A stretch of DNA of 64,000 nt from positions 56,257,268-56,321,267 of the forward strand of contig NC_052351.1 of assembly GCF_009727055.1 (NCBI RefSeq). The letters are read 5' to 3'. A program made the position numbers and the translations under genes. Position 1 is the stretch's first letter. Each line of letters opens with the position of its first letter. The notes under the pieces are model-generated. The model worked only from the letters and a program-made list of their open reading frames with translations. It did no database searches and was not told the DNA's origin. Positions 1-12,500 of this stretch are shown here, piece after piece. Origin of the DNA: Benincasa hispida (taxonomy: Eukaryota > Streptophyta > Magnoliopsida > Cucurbitales > Cucurbitaceae).

Positions 1-330
1 CTGAAGCTGCACTCCTATAAGGCAGAAGACCTTTGAAGACACAAATACTCTTCCAAAACTTCTACTTCAAACTTCCATGACTCCTGAAACTGCACTCCTA
101 TAAGGCAGAAGACCTTTGAAGACACAAATACTCTTCCAAGACTCCTGAAGCTGCACTCCTATAAGGCAGAAGACCTTTGAAGACACAAATACTCTTCCAA
201 GTCTTCTACTTCAAACTTCCAAGACTCTTGAAGCTACACTCCTATAAGGCAGAAGACTTTTGAAAACACAAATACTCTTCCAAGACTTCTACTCCAAGCT
301 TCCAAGACTTTTATTTCAAGAACGTTCGTT
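1..330. repeat. Minisatellite, 60-84 bp units
   Basis: At least four tandem copies start at about 1, 84, 145 and 229. The core unit is about 60 bp (GAAGCTGCACTCCTATAAGG, then GCAGAAGACCTTTGAAGAC and an AATACTCTTCCAAG tail). Some copies carry an extra block of about 24 bp (TTCTACTTCAAACTTCC), giving periods of 60 and 84 bp. The array is cut by the window start, so its true length is unknown. Arrays of this sort often sit inside LTRs or untranslated parts of retroelements; that placement is inference. Confidence 0.9.
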
Positions 331-1300
331 GCCTTTCTTCTCCAAGTCAAGCATATTCACCCAACTAAGAGAGAATCAGAGGATCAAATGTTAGAGATCG
401 AATCACATCACATCAAATAAACTCCAACATCAACACCAACCCAAGTTCAACTCCACGAAATACGTTTCTCTGGAAACCTCGTGTGAACAACGCCAAATAA
501 AAACAAAAGCAATAGTTTTATCTACATGAAGAAAATATTAAAAAAAAAAAAAAAAAAAAAGGCAAGATAGCATACACAAGAAGAATTACTCCCATCTTTT
601 AGCAAAAACTTCAAGGATTAAAGAACATAAATTAATTCCATAAATACTCTCTCTAGTGAAAAGAATTTCCCAACTCTTCAAAATAACAAGCTCAGGAATC
701 AATTCTTCTCAACATAGGTCAAACAATATACTCGAAATAATTTTTATTCAACATGGTAAGCCATATAATATCCATAACTCATGCTCAAAAAGCATTCAAT
801 AGAAGTTTTAATCAATTTCATCTCAAAGAAAAAAACAATATATTTTAAATGACAATGACAAAAACGTTACAAGACTCAATATTCTTTTCCTCAATACTTT
901 CCAACAAAAAAAAAAGAATAAAGCAAATATCTAATTGATCAAAAACCTAAAGGATTGGCAATAAAGACAAATGCCAAATAAATTATACACATGTTTCTTA
1001 TGGCATTAAATCTCATAATCAATATAATAGAGATATATTATGGACAAACTTCAAAATGTCTCAATTGTTCACGAGCATATAATCCAATAATCCATAAAAT
1101 AAGCATTCATAAAGATGCATGCCAAAAAAAATCTCAAATTCTTCAAAAATAAATCAACCTAATAATATATAAATATAAAGAAATCAATTTCATATCAAAT
1201 CTAATCAAGAGATAGATTTCATAAAAAAAAAAAACAATAGAATAATTATCTCAATAATTCATGAATATGAAGCTATCAAATAAACTATTTTTCATTGTTA
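331..1300. other. AT-rich retroelement debris, no gene
   Basis: No supportable reading frame. A short stretch at about 440-500 (GGAAACCTCGTGTGAACAA region) resembles the 3' end of plant copia LTRs, and a poly-A run lies at 541-560. The rest is AT-rich and featureless, probably decayed interior of the minus-strand copia element to its right. Confidence 0.5.
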
Positions 1301-3130
1301 AATTCTAGAAAGTTTTTTTTTTTTAATTGCTCCGATTGAATAAATTCTACAATTAAAGTCCAAACAACAATTTCTTCTTGAATCCCACTTGTAAAAAAAT
1401 TTACAAGTTCAAACAAAAGATTTTGGTACCATTTATTGGGTCTTTCCTTATAAGTGATCAAAGAATTTGATACCCATTTTAAATTAATTCTAAAATAATT
1501 ACTAGTATTGATTTTTGGCAGATAACGACTTTATGACCAATTTTGTCACATGATTAATTGTCACATTATATTAAGCAAGAATTTATTTTTAACTAATTGA
1601 TGTTTCATCTATTCTTTTTGAAGAAATTCTTTCTAAGCTCATTTTTAAATTTGACACAATTTAGTTTATTATAACCTTTAACACCACAATAATGACAAGA
1701 ATAGGTCTAGTTTTTTCATACTTATTCACAAATGACATATCATGAGCATATTTTGATCTAGCATGCATGAAATTGCTTATGAACAAATCTTCAATTACCA
1801 TGGACATCTTTAACTTTTTCATGTTTTGGCACAAATTTAAATGTTACACAATTAGACACATTAGATAAAGCATCTTGTGGCATACTTAGGCTAGTTTTAA
1901 CAAGAAAATACTCTTAGAAATAGATGAACATTATTCATTCACATAGCCTAATCCCCATTTATCATTCAAAGTTTTACCCATGTCAATAATTTTATTTAAT
2001 CTTTGAGCATCAATAATCAATTTCTTTAGACTCTTTTGCAATTTTAAGCTCTTTATTAACCCATACAAAAGATTATTCTTCTCATGGATATCAAAATTAA
2101 TCAAGAAATTTAATCTTGTCCCATAAAAGAAGTTTTCTCTTTTTGTAATATTATATTACTAGTTTCTAGATCAATAATTTTATTTTTAAAGTGGTTTTCA
2201 TAATTTAATTCCAAAGAGAGATTCCAATTTTTATTTATCAAGTCATTCCCCTTAAGTTTCAACTCACAAGATAAAAATTTTAATTCATCACTCTTTTTCC
2301 AGAAACTTGATCAAAGCATATTTCTCATCATCGTAGATTTATTATCATGCAAAACAACATTAGTAACTCTATTTTTCAAACAACTATTTTCATCTATCAA
2401 ATATTTATTTTTAATAGAAGACAATGCCTTAAATTTCTTTGATAATTCTAAATATTTAGAGCTAACTTTTTTTTAAATCATGTTTCATGTCTTCAAAAGC
2501 ATCATATATTCAGCATAAGAAGAAGATTTATGATTGACCTCATTTTCATCACTCTCATCATTAGAATCTTTATCCAAACTTGCCATCAAGAATAAAAAGA
2601 ATTGATCCATTTTTCCTTTTTTACTTCATGGAACTTTTATTGACTTTGAAAATTGTAAATCTTCTTCACATCAAACAAATCATTATTAGTACTAGAAGAA
2701 AATTTTTCTAAATTATACATATTATCAATAAAATTCCAAATATCATATGCATAAATCAAAATGTAAAATTTTATCACATACTTTTCTATCTAATACATAA
2801 CATATATGATATTTATATGGCTTTAACATTAAAAGTGAGCAGTGCATTATTCAATTCTAATTTTGATAAATCATGCTCACAAACATACAAAATGTTAAAA
2901 TTCATAGCAAGCATAAAAGTTATCATTCTATTTCTCCAAATATCATAATTTCTATTACTATCAAAGAATGAGGGTCTGTCAATAAAATGACATTTAAAGT
3001 TGTCACAGCACTAGCAATTAAGCTTTTCAAATAACTTTTCCAAAATATCAACAAGGTACTTTATGTATCAAAATAACACGTGAAAAAATTATTTAGGTAG
3101 AAGAGCTTCTAACTCTGATATCAATTATAG
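1300..3130 (-). pseudogene. Copia element H, decayed gag
   Basis: Remnant of a Ty1/copia gag read leftward from a tRNA primer-binding site. Just inside the LTR, the minus strand at about 3105-3130 reads ATTGATATCAGAGTTAGAAG, a degenerate initiator-Met primer-binding site. At about 2880-2980 the minus strand encodes a stretch like the gag N-terminus of large plant copia elements (PSFFDSN..YDIWRNRM). At about 1655-1700 it encodes a zinc knuckle, CHYCGVKGYNKLNC, in which the usual His is Tyr. Many stops and frameshifts make it non-coding. The protease, integrase and RT are not recognisable to the left. It is the outermost layer of the transposon nest. Confidence 0.6.
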
Positions 3131-3138
3131 AATCGGTA

Positions 3139-3316
3139 TGACAATACTAGAGAAGGGTGAATAGAATTGCTTGATAAAATTATAACATTTTTTAAAAATT
3201 TAAACTAAACTACTTCAATATAAATTAAACAAATAAGAAACCAATCAAGAAAAATTACTAAAAATGAAATCTATCATAAAAGTAATTAAGAGCATAAATT
3301 AAAAGAGTAGAGAAAG
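3139..3316 (-). mobile_element. Copia H 5' LTR, first part
   Basis: Starts TGACAATACTAGAGAAGG beside the primer-binding site. The motif TAGAGAAGGGTGAATAG is typical of one end of plant copia LTRs. The LTR is interrupted at 3316 by gypsy element F and resumes at about 50003 (GAGATGACTTTGG, then a 'tatagtggttcg' stretch). Confidence 0.6.
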
Positions 3317-3577
3317 TGGTGAAGCCAAAAAACCTTATGGAGGTATTTTAAGAATCTTCAAAAAGAAAAAAATTACAAAAGGGGAGCCTTAGCATTTATA
3401 TATAGGCTTAGCTCATGGTTAATACTTTAATTACAAGGGTGGTTAATCATATTAACCAAATTAACAACTTAACTAATTAAGAAGGGAATAAAATAAAATA
3501 CTTAGCAAAATTACAAAGAGAGCCTAGTAAAGCTAAATTACAAAGAGAACCTTAAATAATCTAACTAATCTACATCA
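3317..3577 (-). mobile_element. Gypsy F 3' LTR (left copy)
   Basis: 261 bp, TGGTGAAGCC...CTACATCA. It shares long matching blocks with 49761-49997, for example CATTTATATATAGG, TTAATCATATTAACCA and CTAACTAATCTACATCA. The flank GAAAG at 3312-3316 pairs with AAAAG at 49998-50002 as a 5 bp target duplication with one mismatch. Directly inside the LTR the minus strand has a purine-rich tract (GATGGGAGAGT), the expected polypurine tract. Orientation is minus because the primer-binding site is by the right-hand copy. Confidence 0.8.
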
Positions 3578-4330
3578 ACTCTCCCATCATAAAAATAAGC
3601 TCATCAAAGGTGTAAGATATGTTGTCGCCTTTTGAATGCAGCTTGTGGCAAAGAAAGATCCCACTGTTTACCAGATCTAATTACCCAAAGTCCTATTCGT
3701 AACTTCAGTTTGACTATTCGTTTGTGGATGACAAGTGGTGCTATACTTCAAATGGATATCAAATATTCACTGAAGACAATGACCTGAAATTTTTGTATCC
3801 CTATCACTAGTGATGGTTTTTGGTATTCCATGTAGCCTAACCACTTCTTTAAAAAAAAAATTAACAATAGGAATAGAACCATTAGTTTTCTTTCTTTTAA
3901 ATGATATGAAATAGGTCATTTTGCTAAAACGATCGACCACAACAAAAGTAAAATCGTTAGCTAATTGAGTTCATGGTAAACCCAACACAAAGAGATCCTC
4001 CAATATTATTGGCTTTGGAATATGAAAGGGAGTGTACAAACCTATGTTTTTTCCTTGGCCTTTGTTAACTTAACTAATAGCACATCATTGGACAAATTCT
4101 CACATCACTTCAGACATGGGGTCAGAAGAATCTTTTGGAGATTTGTTCATATGTTTTGTCATGGTCAAAATGTCCTCCTAGGGCAAATGAAAGAATATCC
4201 CTAAGGATTTGTATCCTTCATAGAAAACCATTAGTCACAATAAAATCTTTAACATGTTCATCGTTGCATTTACGCCAAATACCAGAAAATTTTTCATCAA
4301 ACTCATAAATCATTAAGACTATCAAAAGAA
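3578..4330 (-). pseudogene. Gypsy F integrase remnant
   Basis: Minus-strand remains of a Ty3/gypsy integrase core. Recognisable in order are VVVDRFSKM (about 3925-3960), [13 protein letters not shown] (about 3790-3840) and YSTTCHPQTNSQTEV (about 3700-3745). Together these match the integrase catalytic core of plant gypsy elements. In-frame stops and frameshifts interrupt it, so no protein can be made. It continues upstream on the minus strand into the RNase H region. Confidence 0.8.
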
Positions 4331-4379
4331 ATTATTTCACTCCTCAATATATTTAATAAGTGAGATCTTGTGTTTAATG

Positions 4380-4783
4380 CATCGATTACCTTCTTAATTT
4401 GTCTGGGTTTTTATGCCTCATGGAAAAATCAAAACGTTGGACAAAAGTAATCCACCTAGTATGTATCGTAGACAAATATTTTTGGAAATTAATGTATCGT
4501 AGGGATTGATGATCCGAAAATATGATGAATTCTTTTCGTATTGAATAATGTTCCCATTGTCTTAGAGCTCTAACCAAGTCATAAAGTCGGTGTTCATAAG
4601 TAGGTCATTTTTTTCTTATTGTACTAAGTTTCTCATCAAAAAAATCATCAGGTTTATTTTCTTGACTTGGCACACGTCCTACTCCCGTACCTGAAGTATC
4701 AACCTCAACAACAAATTAAAGTTTATCATAACTAGGTAATACTAAAATAGGTGTTGAAGTTAACCTTTGTTTTAGGATCTCAA
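4380..4783 (-). pseudogene. Gypsy F RNase H remnant
   Basis: Minus-strand reading frame with the plant gypsy RNase H / RT-connection signature: LVRALRQWEHY, FSDHQSLRYI and RFDFSMRHKN, preceded by EILKQRLTSTPILVLPS and EVDTSGTGVG. The frame stops abruptly at 4783, where the copia D LTR begins. The upstream RT half lies about 29 kb away at 34078-34480, on the same strand. About 75 residues between the two parts are not found. Confidence 0.8.
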
Positions 4784-5408
4784 TGTTGGGTTATTTCACA
4801 CTTGTGTGAAGGCCCAATATTAAGGCCCACATGGGCTTTTAGGTTTTATTTTGTTGAAACCTTTTGCAGCTGCAGCTGGTTTTGAAGCGTGTTATCAGGC
4901 AGGTCGAGGACAGTGACTAACGCCATTGAGAAAAATTGAGAAAGCTTCATTCCGACCAACGTCGTCTTTTAGCCATTTGGGATCAATCCGTGGTTCGATC
5001 GAGCTAAAATTTTGACTTATATTCTTAACACAAAGGGGATAGTAGAGATTTTGTTTGGAGCTACCTACAGTCAGATACAGTGAGTAATTGATTGTCAACA
5101 TCAAGTGAGATCTTTCTAATTATTTCTTTTTTATTGTTGTCGTTTGTTGCCGAGATTGTTAATCTTGATATATATTTTGTTTGTCTTTAGTTGTGACTAG
5201 GGAGAATTCGTTGTATCCCATTATTGATTATAGTGGATATTTTTACTTTGGTATGTGGTTTTTTCCTCCTCACATTGATGGGATTTTTTTATGATAAAAT
5301 TCCTTATGTCCTTGCTAGATTATTATTGTTGTTTCTAGTTGATTAGTATTCTATTAGATTCACACAAGAGTAGAATAATTGATCCAAAAGATATAATATT
5401 TATCCCAA
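4784..5408 (+). mobile_element. Copia D 5' LTR
   Basis: Begins TGTTGGGTTATTTCACAC and ends near TATCCCA at about 5407. The copia primer-binding site TGGTATCAGAGA follows at 5414. The first 130 bp recur at 9414-9550 (AATATTAAGGCCCACATGGG block), which is the start of the 3' LTR. It is inserted in the RNase H region of gypsy F. Confidence 0.75.
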
Positions 5409-5461
5409 TAAAGTGGTATCAGAGACTTAGTTAAATTAATTGTGATTGTCTTGTGTTGAAT

Positions 5462-6153
5462 ATGGATACTAGTTCAACTAAGATGGTCACCCTTAATGGG
5501 TCAAATTATCAAGTTTGGAAAAGACAGATGGAAAATATTTTATATGTGAATGATTTACATCTTCTAATTTTTTTAGAAGAGAAACTTGTTAATAAAACGT
5601 ATAAAGAAGGAGAATTATGTCATAGGAAAGTTTGTGGGATTATGAGACTTTGAGTAGAAGATAATTTTCTAAACCATATTGGTGAAGAAAATCATGCACA
5701 GACTTGTGGAACAAGCTTGAGTCGCTATGGGCCCCTAAATTTTGTAATAATAAAACGTTTCTGATTAAACAAATGATGGCATTGAAGTATCAAGATGGAA
5801 CACTCGTGTTAGATCACTTGAATACATTTCAAGGTATTATTAATCAATTATCTAGAATGAATATTAAGTTTGAGGATGAGATACATGGGTTATGGATCTT
5901 TGGTACATTACCAGACTCGTGGAAGACATTTAGAACTTCCTTATCGAACACAACCCTAAATGGAGTACTAAGTATGTACTTAGTAAAAACTAGTGTATTG
6001 AACGAGTAGATGAGAAGAAAGTCACGGGACTCTTCTTCACAATTGAATGTACTCGTCGTGGAAAGAAGGAGGATGAGTAAGAGTAAAGGTCCAACAGATA
6101 AATACAGAGGTAAAAGTAAGTGTGGTTGGTTTGCAAATGTTGAATACCATTAT
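5462..6153 (+). pseudogene. Copia D gag, 5' part (broken)
   Basis: Ty1/copia gag of the UBN2 type. It opens MDTSSTKMVTLNGSNYQVWK, the usual N-terminal signature, then has LWNKLESLW and LIKQMMALKYQDG and LPDSWKTFRTSLSN in the expected order. A stop follows 66 residues of the first open stretch, and further stops lie before 5704 and at 6007. The frame runs to a zinc knuckle that is cut at 6153 by the solo LTR and resumes at 7997. The upstream Cys pair of the knuckle appears mutated to aromatic residues. It is 50 bp downstream of the primer-binding site. Confidence 0.75.
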
Positions 6154-7996
6154 TGTTGGGTTTTATGTCCTAAAACTCGCAGTTTGCAAAAAGATAAAAA
6201 TATTCTATAGTCAATAAATTTATTATTGATTTTATAAATTGCATACATCAAATTCTAAATCCAATAAACTAAGATCCATGGCTATTATATGAATACTTGA
6301 ACTTTATGTAGAGACATAAAGATGGATCAAGTTCGAGTAAATAGAAAAAACGATCTATAGTACATGATTAAGGTTTGGTATCTTATTCTGGTAACACTAT
6401 TAGATGTGGCCTACTCTGTAGCTGTTACAAGTTGTTGTAAAGTTACTATAAACGAAGTGATCCAGATTCGTTCATGTATTTGACATGAAGAGTAGGGGCA
6501 CCCTATTCAATGAGTTTTCATAAGATCAGACCAAGAAATAAGTCAATCTTACTTTATAACGATGTTTACTGTATAAGACTGACTATTTCACTTAGATAAC
6601 ATAGGTAACTCGATCTTAATCTTGAGCTAATTATGAACTCATGTTTATTCGGGATTATTCTTAGATTTGCATAGGTGAGGGTTGGCTCAACAACGCCGGC
6701 TCAATAAGCCTCCCATTCAGGGGTAAGACTGAATAGATAGCTGGGGACATAAGCTACAAGACGAAATTCACGTCTACTCGATTTAGGGATAGGAGAAAGG
6801 TTGTTCTCTCAAGTACTGAATCCAGGTCTTGAACAAAGAGCCCCACCCTCTCACTGGGCTGAGAGATATTTGGTTTAGTGACTAGATCACAAACTAGTTG
6901 TTCATTAGAGGATCAGTAGAAACTTAAGGAACAAGATGTAATCTTGGGGGTAAAAGAGACATTTGACCCAGCCGTTATTACGTACAACCTGTGAAGGGTC
7001 GACTTACTAATTATGGTTAAATCATGTGGACATAATATATCTACAGTGAGGGGAGTGCAACTATAGGCTTTAGTGGAATGACCCATTAGTTAACGAATGG
7101 GGTTAATACGGTGTAATGAGTTTAGTCAATTAATCTCGGATTGTTGGAGTCCATGATCTGTAGGTCTGCGAGGTCCTCCTACTAGCTCGTAAATGGATTT
7201 GTGTTAGAGTAGCGTGATAAGTTAATTTGAAACGTTCAAATTAGAGTTAAAGAAATTAGTAATTATATGAGATATAATTACACGTTTAATTTTAAGAATT
7301 AAACGGAATAGGATAATTAATATTTAAATATATGAAGGTGAATTTGTGTAAAATTAATTTAATATTTGATATTAAATTATTTATTAATTTTATTAGAAAA
7401 TTAATTTATGCAAAATTAATAATATTTTCAATTTATGAAATCAAATAGATTTTTGAAATCATTTGGTAAAAATTGAAAAGTTTGAAAAACAACAAAAATA
7501 GAATTATGGATTTTTCCATTTACACCTTAAACTAACTCACACCAAACCCACTTAAATTTGGCTTCAATAACTCCAAGCATGAGCTGCATCTCATGCAGCC
7601 ATCTTCTTTGTATGAAAGTTCTGTAATAAATAAAGATGATTGGAGTAGAATTGAGGCATGCATCTATAAAGTTTTGCTGGAAAATTCGAGTTGAAGAAGT
7701 TTTTCAAGTGGGTTGTTGCAGTGAGTTCTTCTCCAAGTTCTCTTCATTCAAGCTTATTTTGAGTCCCACAACTCAATCTAAAGCTCCAAGAGAATAGTGG
7801 GGAAGATTTTAAAGTGGTCTACAGCAAGATTTGGAGAAGTTTACAGCTGAGAATCGAGACTTCAAGAAGTTCTACAAAGGTATGGCTTGAAACCCTCTTG
7901 TTATTGTATGAGCATGCTTTAGTTACTGCCAAAATTAATGAATTAGAGTGCTTATTGATCCTTGTTGCGTCCGCTGCTTGCTGATATACTCCAACA
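6154..7996 (+). mobile_element. Solo LTR A1 (1,843 bp)
   Basis: TGTTGGGTTTTATGTCC...ATACTCCAACA, flanked by a perfect 5 bp target duplication ATTAT at 6149-6153 and 7997-8001. No internal region is present, so it is a solo LTR left by LTR-LTR recombination. It is homologous along its length to the LTRs at 19502-21036 and 25463-27388 (shared CCTAAAACTCG, ATACTTGAACTTTATG, GATAGCTGGGGACATA). It lies inside the zinc-knuckle codons of copia D gag. Confidence 0.9.
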
Positions 7997-8178
7997 ATTA
8001 TTGCCATTTGAAAGGGCATATAAAGAAGCACTGTCAGAAATTTAAAAAGGACAATAAAAATGATAAAGGCAAGGAAAAGAAGAATGATGATGATAGCGAT
8101 GCAGACAAAATTATTATAGCCATCAAAGATTTTTACATCTTATTCTATGGTGATGTTATAAATCTTGCTACACAATAG
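7997..8178 (+). pseudogene. Copia D gag, zinc-knuckle tail
   Basis: Resumes the gag interrupted at 6153. It reads YCHLKGHIKKHCQKF followed by a Lys/Asp-rich tail (KKDNKNDKGKEKKNDDD). This is the second half of a copia CCHC knuckle; the last Cys and the His are kept, while the first Cys is not visible. Protease, integrase and RT do not follow, so copia D is internally deleted. Confidence 0.7.
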
Positions 8179-8179
8179 A

Positions 8180-9410
8180 GCAGCCAGCAGTTAATGAAGG
8201 TTGATTAAGTTAACTAAAGAGTTTAATTAATTAATCAAGTATCATTGCAGCTTTAATCTATAGGTCCATAAGGTTCTCTCGTTAGCTCAATAAGAACTAA
8301 TAAGAATCAAATTAATTTTGGTTTAGTTCGAATTGTTCAAATTGATTAAAGAGAATTAATTATATAAGATACAATTAAATAATGTATGTTGATACATTAT
8401 AATGTATATTGATACATTATAAATTTAATGAGAGATATAAACATTTGAATATGATTCAAATATTTATTATATAAATGAGATTCATATAAAACTATATATT
8501 AAAATTTAATATAAATATGATTCATATTAAATTTATATAGTTTTATGAAAAAAATAAATATTTGAATATGATTAAAATATTAAGTATGTAAATATGATTC
8601 TTATAGAGACTATATGTTAAAATTAATGTGGATGTGATTTATATTAAATTTATATAGTTTTATGAGAGAGATAATTATTTGAATGTAGTTCAAATATCTT
8701 TTATATGAATGTGATTCATATAAATACTATAAGTTAAAATTAATACGAACATGATTCATATTAATACCATAGGTTATTTGAGCGAATAATAAACTATAGG
8801 TTATGTTATATGTGATATAATATAAACTATAGGTTATATGTTATATATGATGTAACATATAGTTTAAATACATATTAAAGTGGTTAATATATATTAAATT
8901 CAAATTTTGAATTTAAATTTAAATGTATTAACTCCCAAGGGAGTTATTCTCTCAGATTAATAAAAATAAAAGGGAGAGAGTTAAACATCTCCTTCTCACA
9001 TAACAAAAAAACATGGAAGTGAGAAATGATGATATTCTCTCTAGTTTTTGGTCTCTCTATATTCTCTCAAATTCTTCTCCTCTTCCTTTCCAAAATTTAG
9101 TGCAAGCCCACAAACTCTGCACGATTCTCATCCCTGAGAATAACGAGGAAGATCACCTAGTGGTATCTTATTCATCAATATTGTGTTCACATTCATGGTG
9201 TCGAGTTCGTGAGATTGGGAGAAGAAGACGTGCTATGGAGAGGAAACATGAAGATATAGATCTTCAAGTGTATGTATTGCTTAGTCCCTTCCTCTCTAAT
9301 TACATAGTAGAAGCATGCTTAGATTTTGTTTATCCTACATTTTTGTCACTTTGAATTATGTTAAATGTTCTATAAAATGAAAATTGGAGACCGATGCATC
9401 CTATTGCTTC
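8180..9410 (+). repeat. Truncated A-type LTR fragment
   Basis: AT-rich stretch resembling the 3' two thirds of the A-family LTR: a 'TCTATAGGTCCATAAGG' block, an 'AATTGTTCAAATTGATTAAAG' type block and an AGCATGCTTAGATTTTG block near the end occur in the same order as in 6154-7996. Between about 8440 and 8760 a unit of roughly 110-130 bp (TTGAATATGATTCAAATATT ... TTTATATAGTTTTATGA) is tandemly repeated three times. The reading frame at 9013-9354 lies in it and is not regarded as a gene. Confidence 0.45.
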
Positions 9411-9413
9411 CAC

Positions 9414-9568
9414 TGTTGGGTATTCAAATTTCCTTCACCAATATTAAGGCCCACATGGGCTTCTAGGTTTAATTTTGTTAAAACCTTTTGCAGCAACAGC
9501 TTGTGTTTTAGCATGTGATCATGCAGACTCAGGACATGGGTGTCGAACGTTTTTTTTTAATGACCACT
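9414..9568 (+). mobile_element. Copia D 3' LTR, start only
   Basis: TGTTGGGTATTC then AATATTAAGGCCCACATGGG matches the first part of the 5' LTR at 4784. Similarity fades by about 9550, and gypsy B begins at 9569. Sequence after gypsy B (28664 onward) should be the rest of this LTR, but I could not align it convincingly to 4930-5408. Confidence 0.6.
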
Positions 9569-12500
9569 TGTTAAACCTTGAATTTTACCTAAGTGATTTA
9601 GGTTGGAACTTTATTAATAAGGAAGCTTGTAGAAAAATAAAAGAGGAGGAAAACGCCTTAAGTGTTAGAAATTGGACCTTAAAGACTAAAACTTAAGTTG
9701 TGGTTAAGTGAAGATTTAGGTGACAAAAATTTGATTAAGTGTTGAACACATGAAGCCTTAGGTAACAAGGTTTAACGCATACATCATGTGTTGTGGTGCG
9801 CGGCCAAAGCTAGGACACCAAGCGTTGGGGCATGGCACTTGGCAAGGCAAGGATCAAGCAATGAGTGAACACCATCCATGTTGGTGAGTGGGCTGCTTAT
9901 GCGATGAGTTAGGTAAGTGCAGGTGGACGCGCAAGAATAGGCCAGGCATAGCACGGGAGTGAACGCACAGATGCATGTGAAGGGTTACATGAGGTTGAGC
10001 ACTAGACGCTGGGCATAAGGCACTGGGCGAGCGTGAGGCATGCGGCTATGAGATGAGCGTTGATAAAGACCATGCGATGCCAAAGTATGCAATGCCAAGG
10101 GTATTAGGCTAGGCATTGAGGTGGTTATGCATTGATGTAGGCATTGGTGCACGGCTAAGACATCAAGTAAGGGGTGTTGTGCTTGGCAAGACCCTGGTGG
10201 ACACATGGTGTGGGTGGCTGAGACAAGGCATTGGCCAAGGTAATTAAAAGTTGATCGCATGAAGAGGGCAAGGCAATGCCTATGCGTTGAAACCATACGA
10301 TGGCTAGGTCATTGAAAGGTTAGGGAAGGCTCATGGATGCATATGACAAGGTTGGTCTAGGCAAGAAGGTGTGCATGCGTTGGTGGTGTTATATGCATTA
10401 GAGAACCATGTGACGGCCTAAGTATAAGTTTTTAGTGCATGGGGATGTGTTGGCCAAGGAGGGCATGCGCCAATGGAAAGTCATGTGTAGGGAAAGAGAG
10501 TGCAGCCAAGGGAGGTCATGCGATAGACTTGAGGTTGGTGAGAGCCAAGGAAAAGTCAAGCGTTGGACGAGACCATGCGATCATTTGGTTGAAGTATATG
10601 TTGAAAAGTTATGTCTTAGAGAGCAAGGCTAAGTTGGCCACTCATCCAAACATGTGGCTGAACAAGGGAGAGTTAGGATTGAGCCAAGGCTAGGTAGAGG
10701 CATGAGAAGGCATGCAAAGTTGGGTCTTTGCATTGGCTAAAGGAGATGAAGCCACTTCAAGGCAAAGGTGGCAAGGGTAGGCGTTGGCAGCACAAAAAGA
10801 GGGCACATAGACATGCAATGAAGCTGGAGGTGTCAAAAAAAGGGGAGTTTTGGATGCCTATAAATAGGGCAAGTTGGCGAGTATAGTTCTCACAATTCAG
10901 TCGTGCCTTTTAAGTGATTTGAGTGTGAGAATGTTTAAAAGGAAGTTAAGAGAGGGGTTTTGGGTTGCCAGTTGAGTTGGAGTTGTGAGAAAAGAGAAAT
11001 GGACTTTGGATGGCAGGAGGCCCTATCAAACGTACAGCACAGCGTAGCGCCCATCACCTGACGCCCGTGCTTGTGCATGTGCCCAGCAGCCCATTGTTCA
11101 GCCTTGCTTGTGCGTCATCATCAGTGTGTAGACACTCCAAGTCAGGCATGCGTGGACACCCCAGCGCACATTTGTGCGGGTCCCACCACTAACCTTACAT
11201 GCGATCACCCACACGCACGCCCAGCAGCACCCATTTGCACACAGCCATGCCCACCCTGCAGCCCCAGCGCCCATGACCTGCCAAATTAACCTCCAAAGGC
11301 TGTTTTTGGAAAGTTAGGCCTATTTTGGTCCTTTTAAAGGGGCTAAGTTGGTTATTCTATTTTGAAGTTATTTTCTAGATTAAAATAGAATTATTGGAGG
11401 AATTTGTGGACTAATTTAGGATTTCTTGAAAAAAAGAGAAATTAAAGGAAACCCGAGCCAGGAGCTGTGCTAGGCAAATCTTGAAGGATTAAACAGGAGG
11501 ACTGTGAGTGCTTTTTATTATTTTGTTATATTTAATTTATGTATATATATATATGTAAAGTTTAGAAAATTGGCATGATCGGGAGATGTGTTTTCTTGGA
11601 TTTTATTGGTTGACTTAAATTCATGATATATTTGAAGAAAATCAGACATGAGGATTTTCATGAGCAGTGGAAGGATCATTCCAAATTCTATACACAATCA
11701 CAATCTTAAACGGAAACTCATAGGTCATGCAACAGCTACAAATTACAGCATTTTAACAAGATATTCAAGGGATAGGGTATGCGTACCTTTGAAAATTCAT
11801 TCTTCAAACTCCCTCGAACACTCTAATGCATCCAAGAACAGCAACCCTCAAACACAACGACTGGAACAACAGCACGATCACAATGAACACGAACCCAACG
11901 AACGGCCTCCAGAACCTTGAAATCAATCAAGTTGAGTGAGGATGCCACCATAATGTTTATCTTGGCATTCTCGATGTGAGAATCCAGGAGTTGTGGGCTC
12001 TGTATGATCTTGGTTAGAGGAAGAGACTGGAGGAACAACAATCGTGTAGACGATTGAGCAAGTGGGAGATGACATAGTCTATGGTATAGACGATGTGCTC
12101 AATCGTGTAGAAGATGGCAGCCTATCGTATAGCATATGCCATGCGATCGTTTAGCTACGACTAGCTGAGTGAACTATCATATAGTTATATTTCACGATCG
12201 TTTAGTCTCTCTACTAGATATCATTTAGTGAAACACTTTCACTTGATAGCTTTACCATGGGTTTCTTTCCGAATTGAGTAACTATCTAATTTTAGGAAAA
12301 CATTTTTCCTTTTATCTCACGGTTACCATAAAACCACCAATAACCTTCCATTCAATTAGTTATTAGAGAAAAATAGATAATTATCAAATAATTAATATTA
12401 TTATAAATAAATATGATAACCAACTTACCATATTATTTTTGTAACCTATAGTTTTAATATTTCATCTCATGAAACATATAAACCATAGTTTCTTTTCTAT

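Noticed and set aside
1..330. CRISPR-like or centromeric satellite
   Set aside because: Too few copies, unit lengths alternate, no spacer pattern and no centromere context.
9013..9354. 113-residue ORF as a gene
   Set aside because: Lies in an A-type LTR fragment, with no domain and no conserved start context.
10435..11289. GC-rich overlapping open frames (10435-10693, 11010-11289)
   Set aside because: They lie in the gypsy B LTR and recur, shifted, in its other copy at 27346-27604. Composition is repetitive and no domain is visible.
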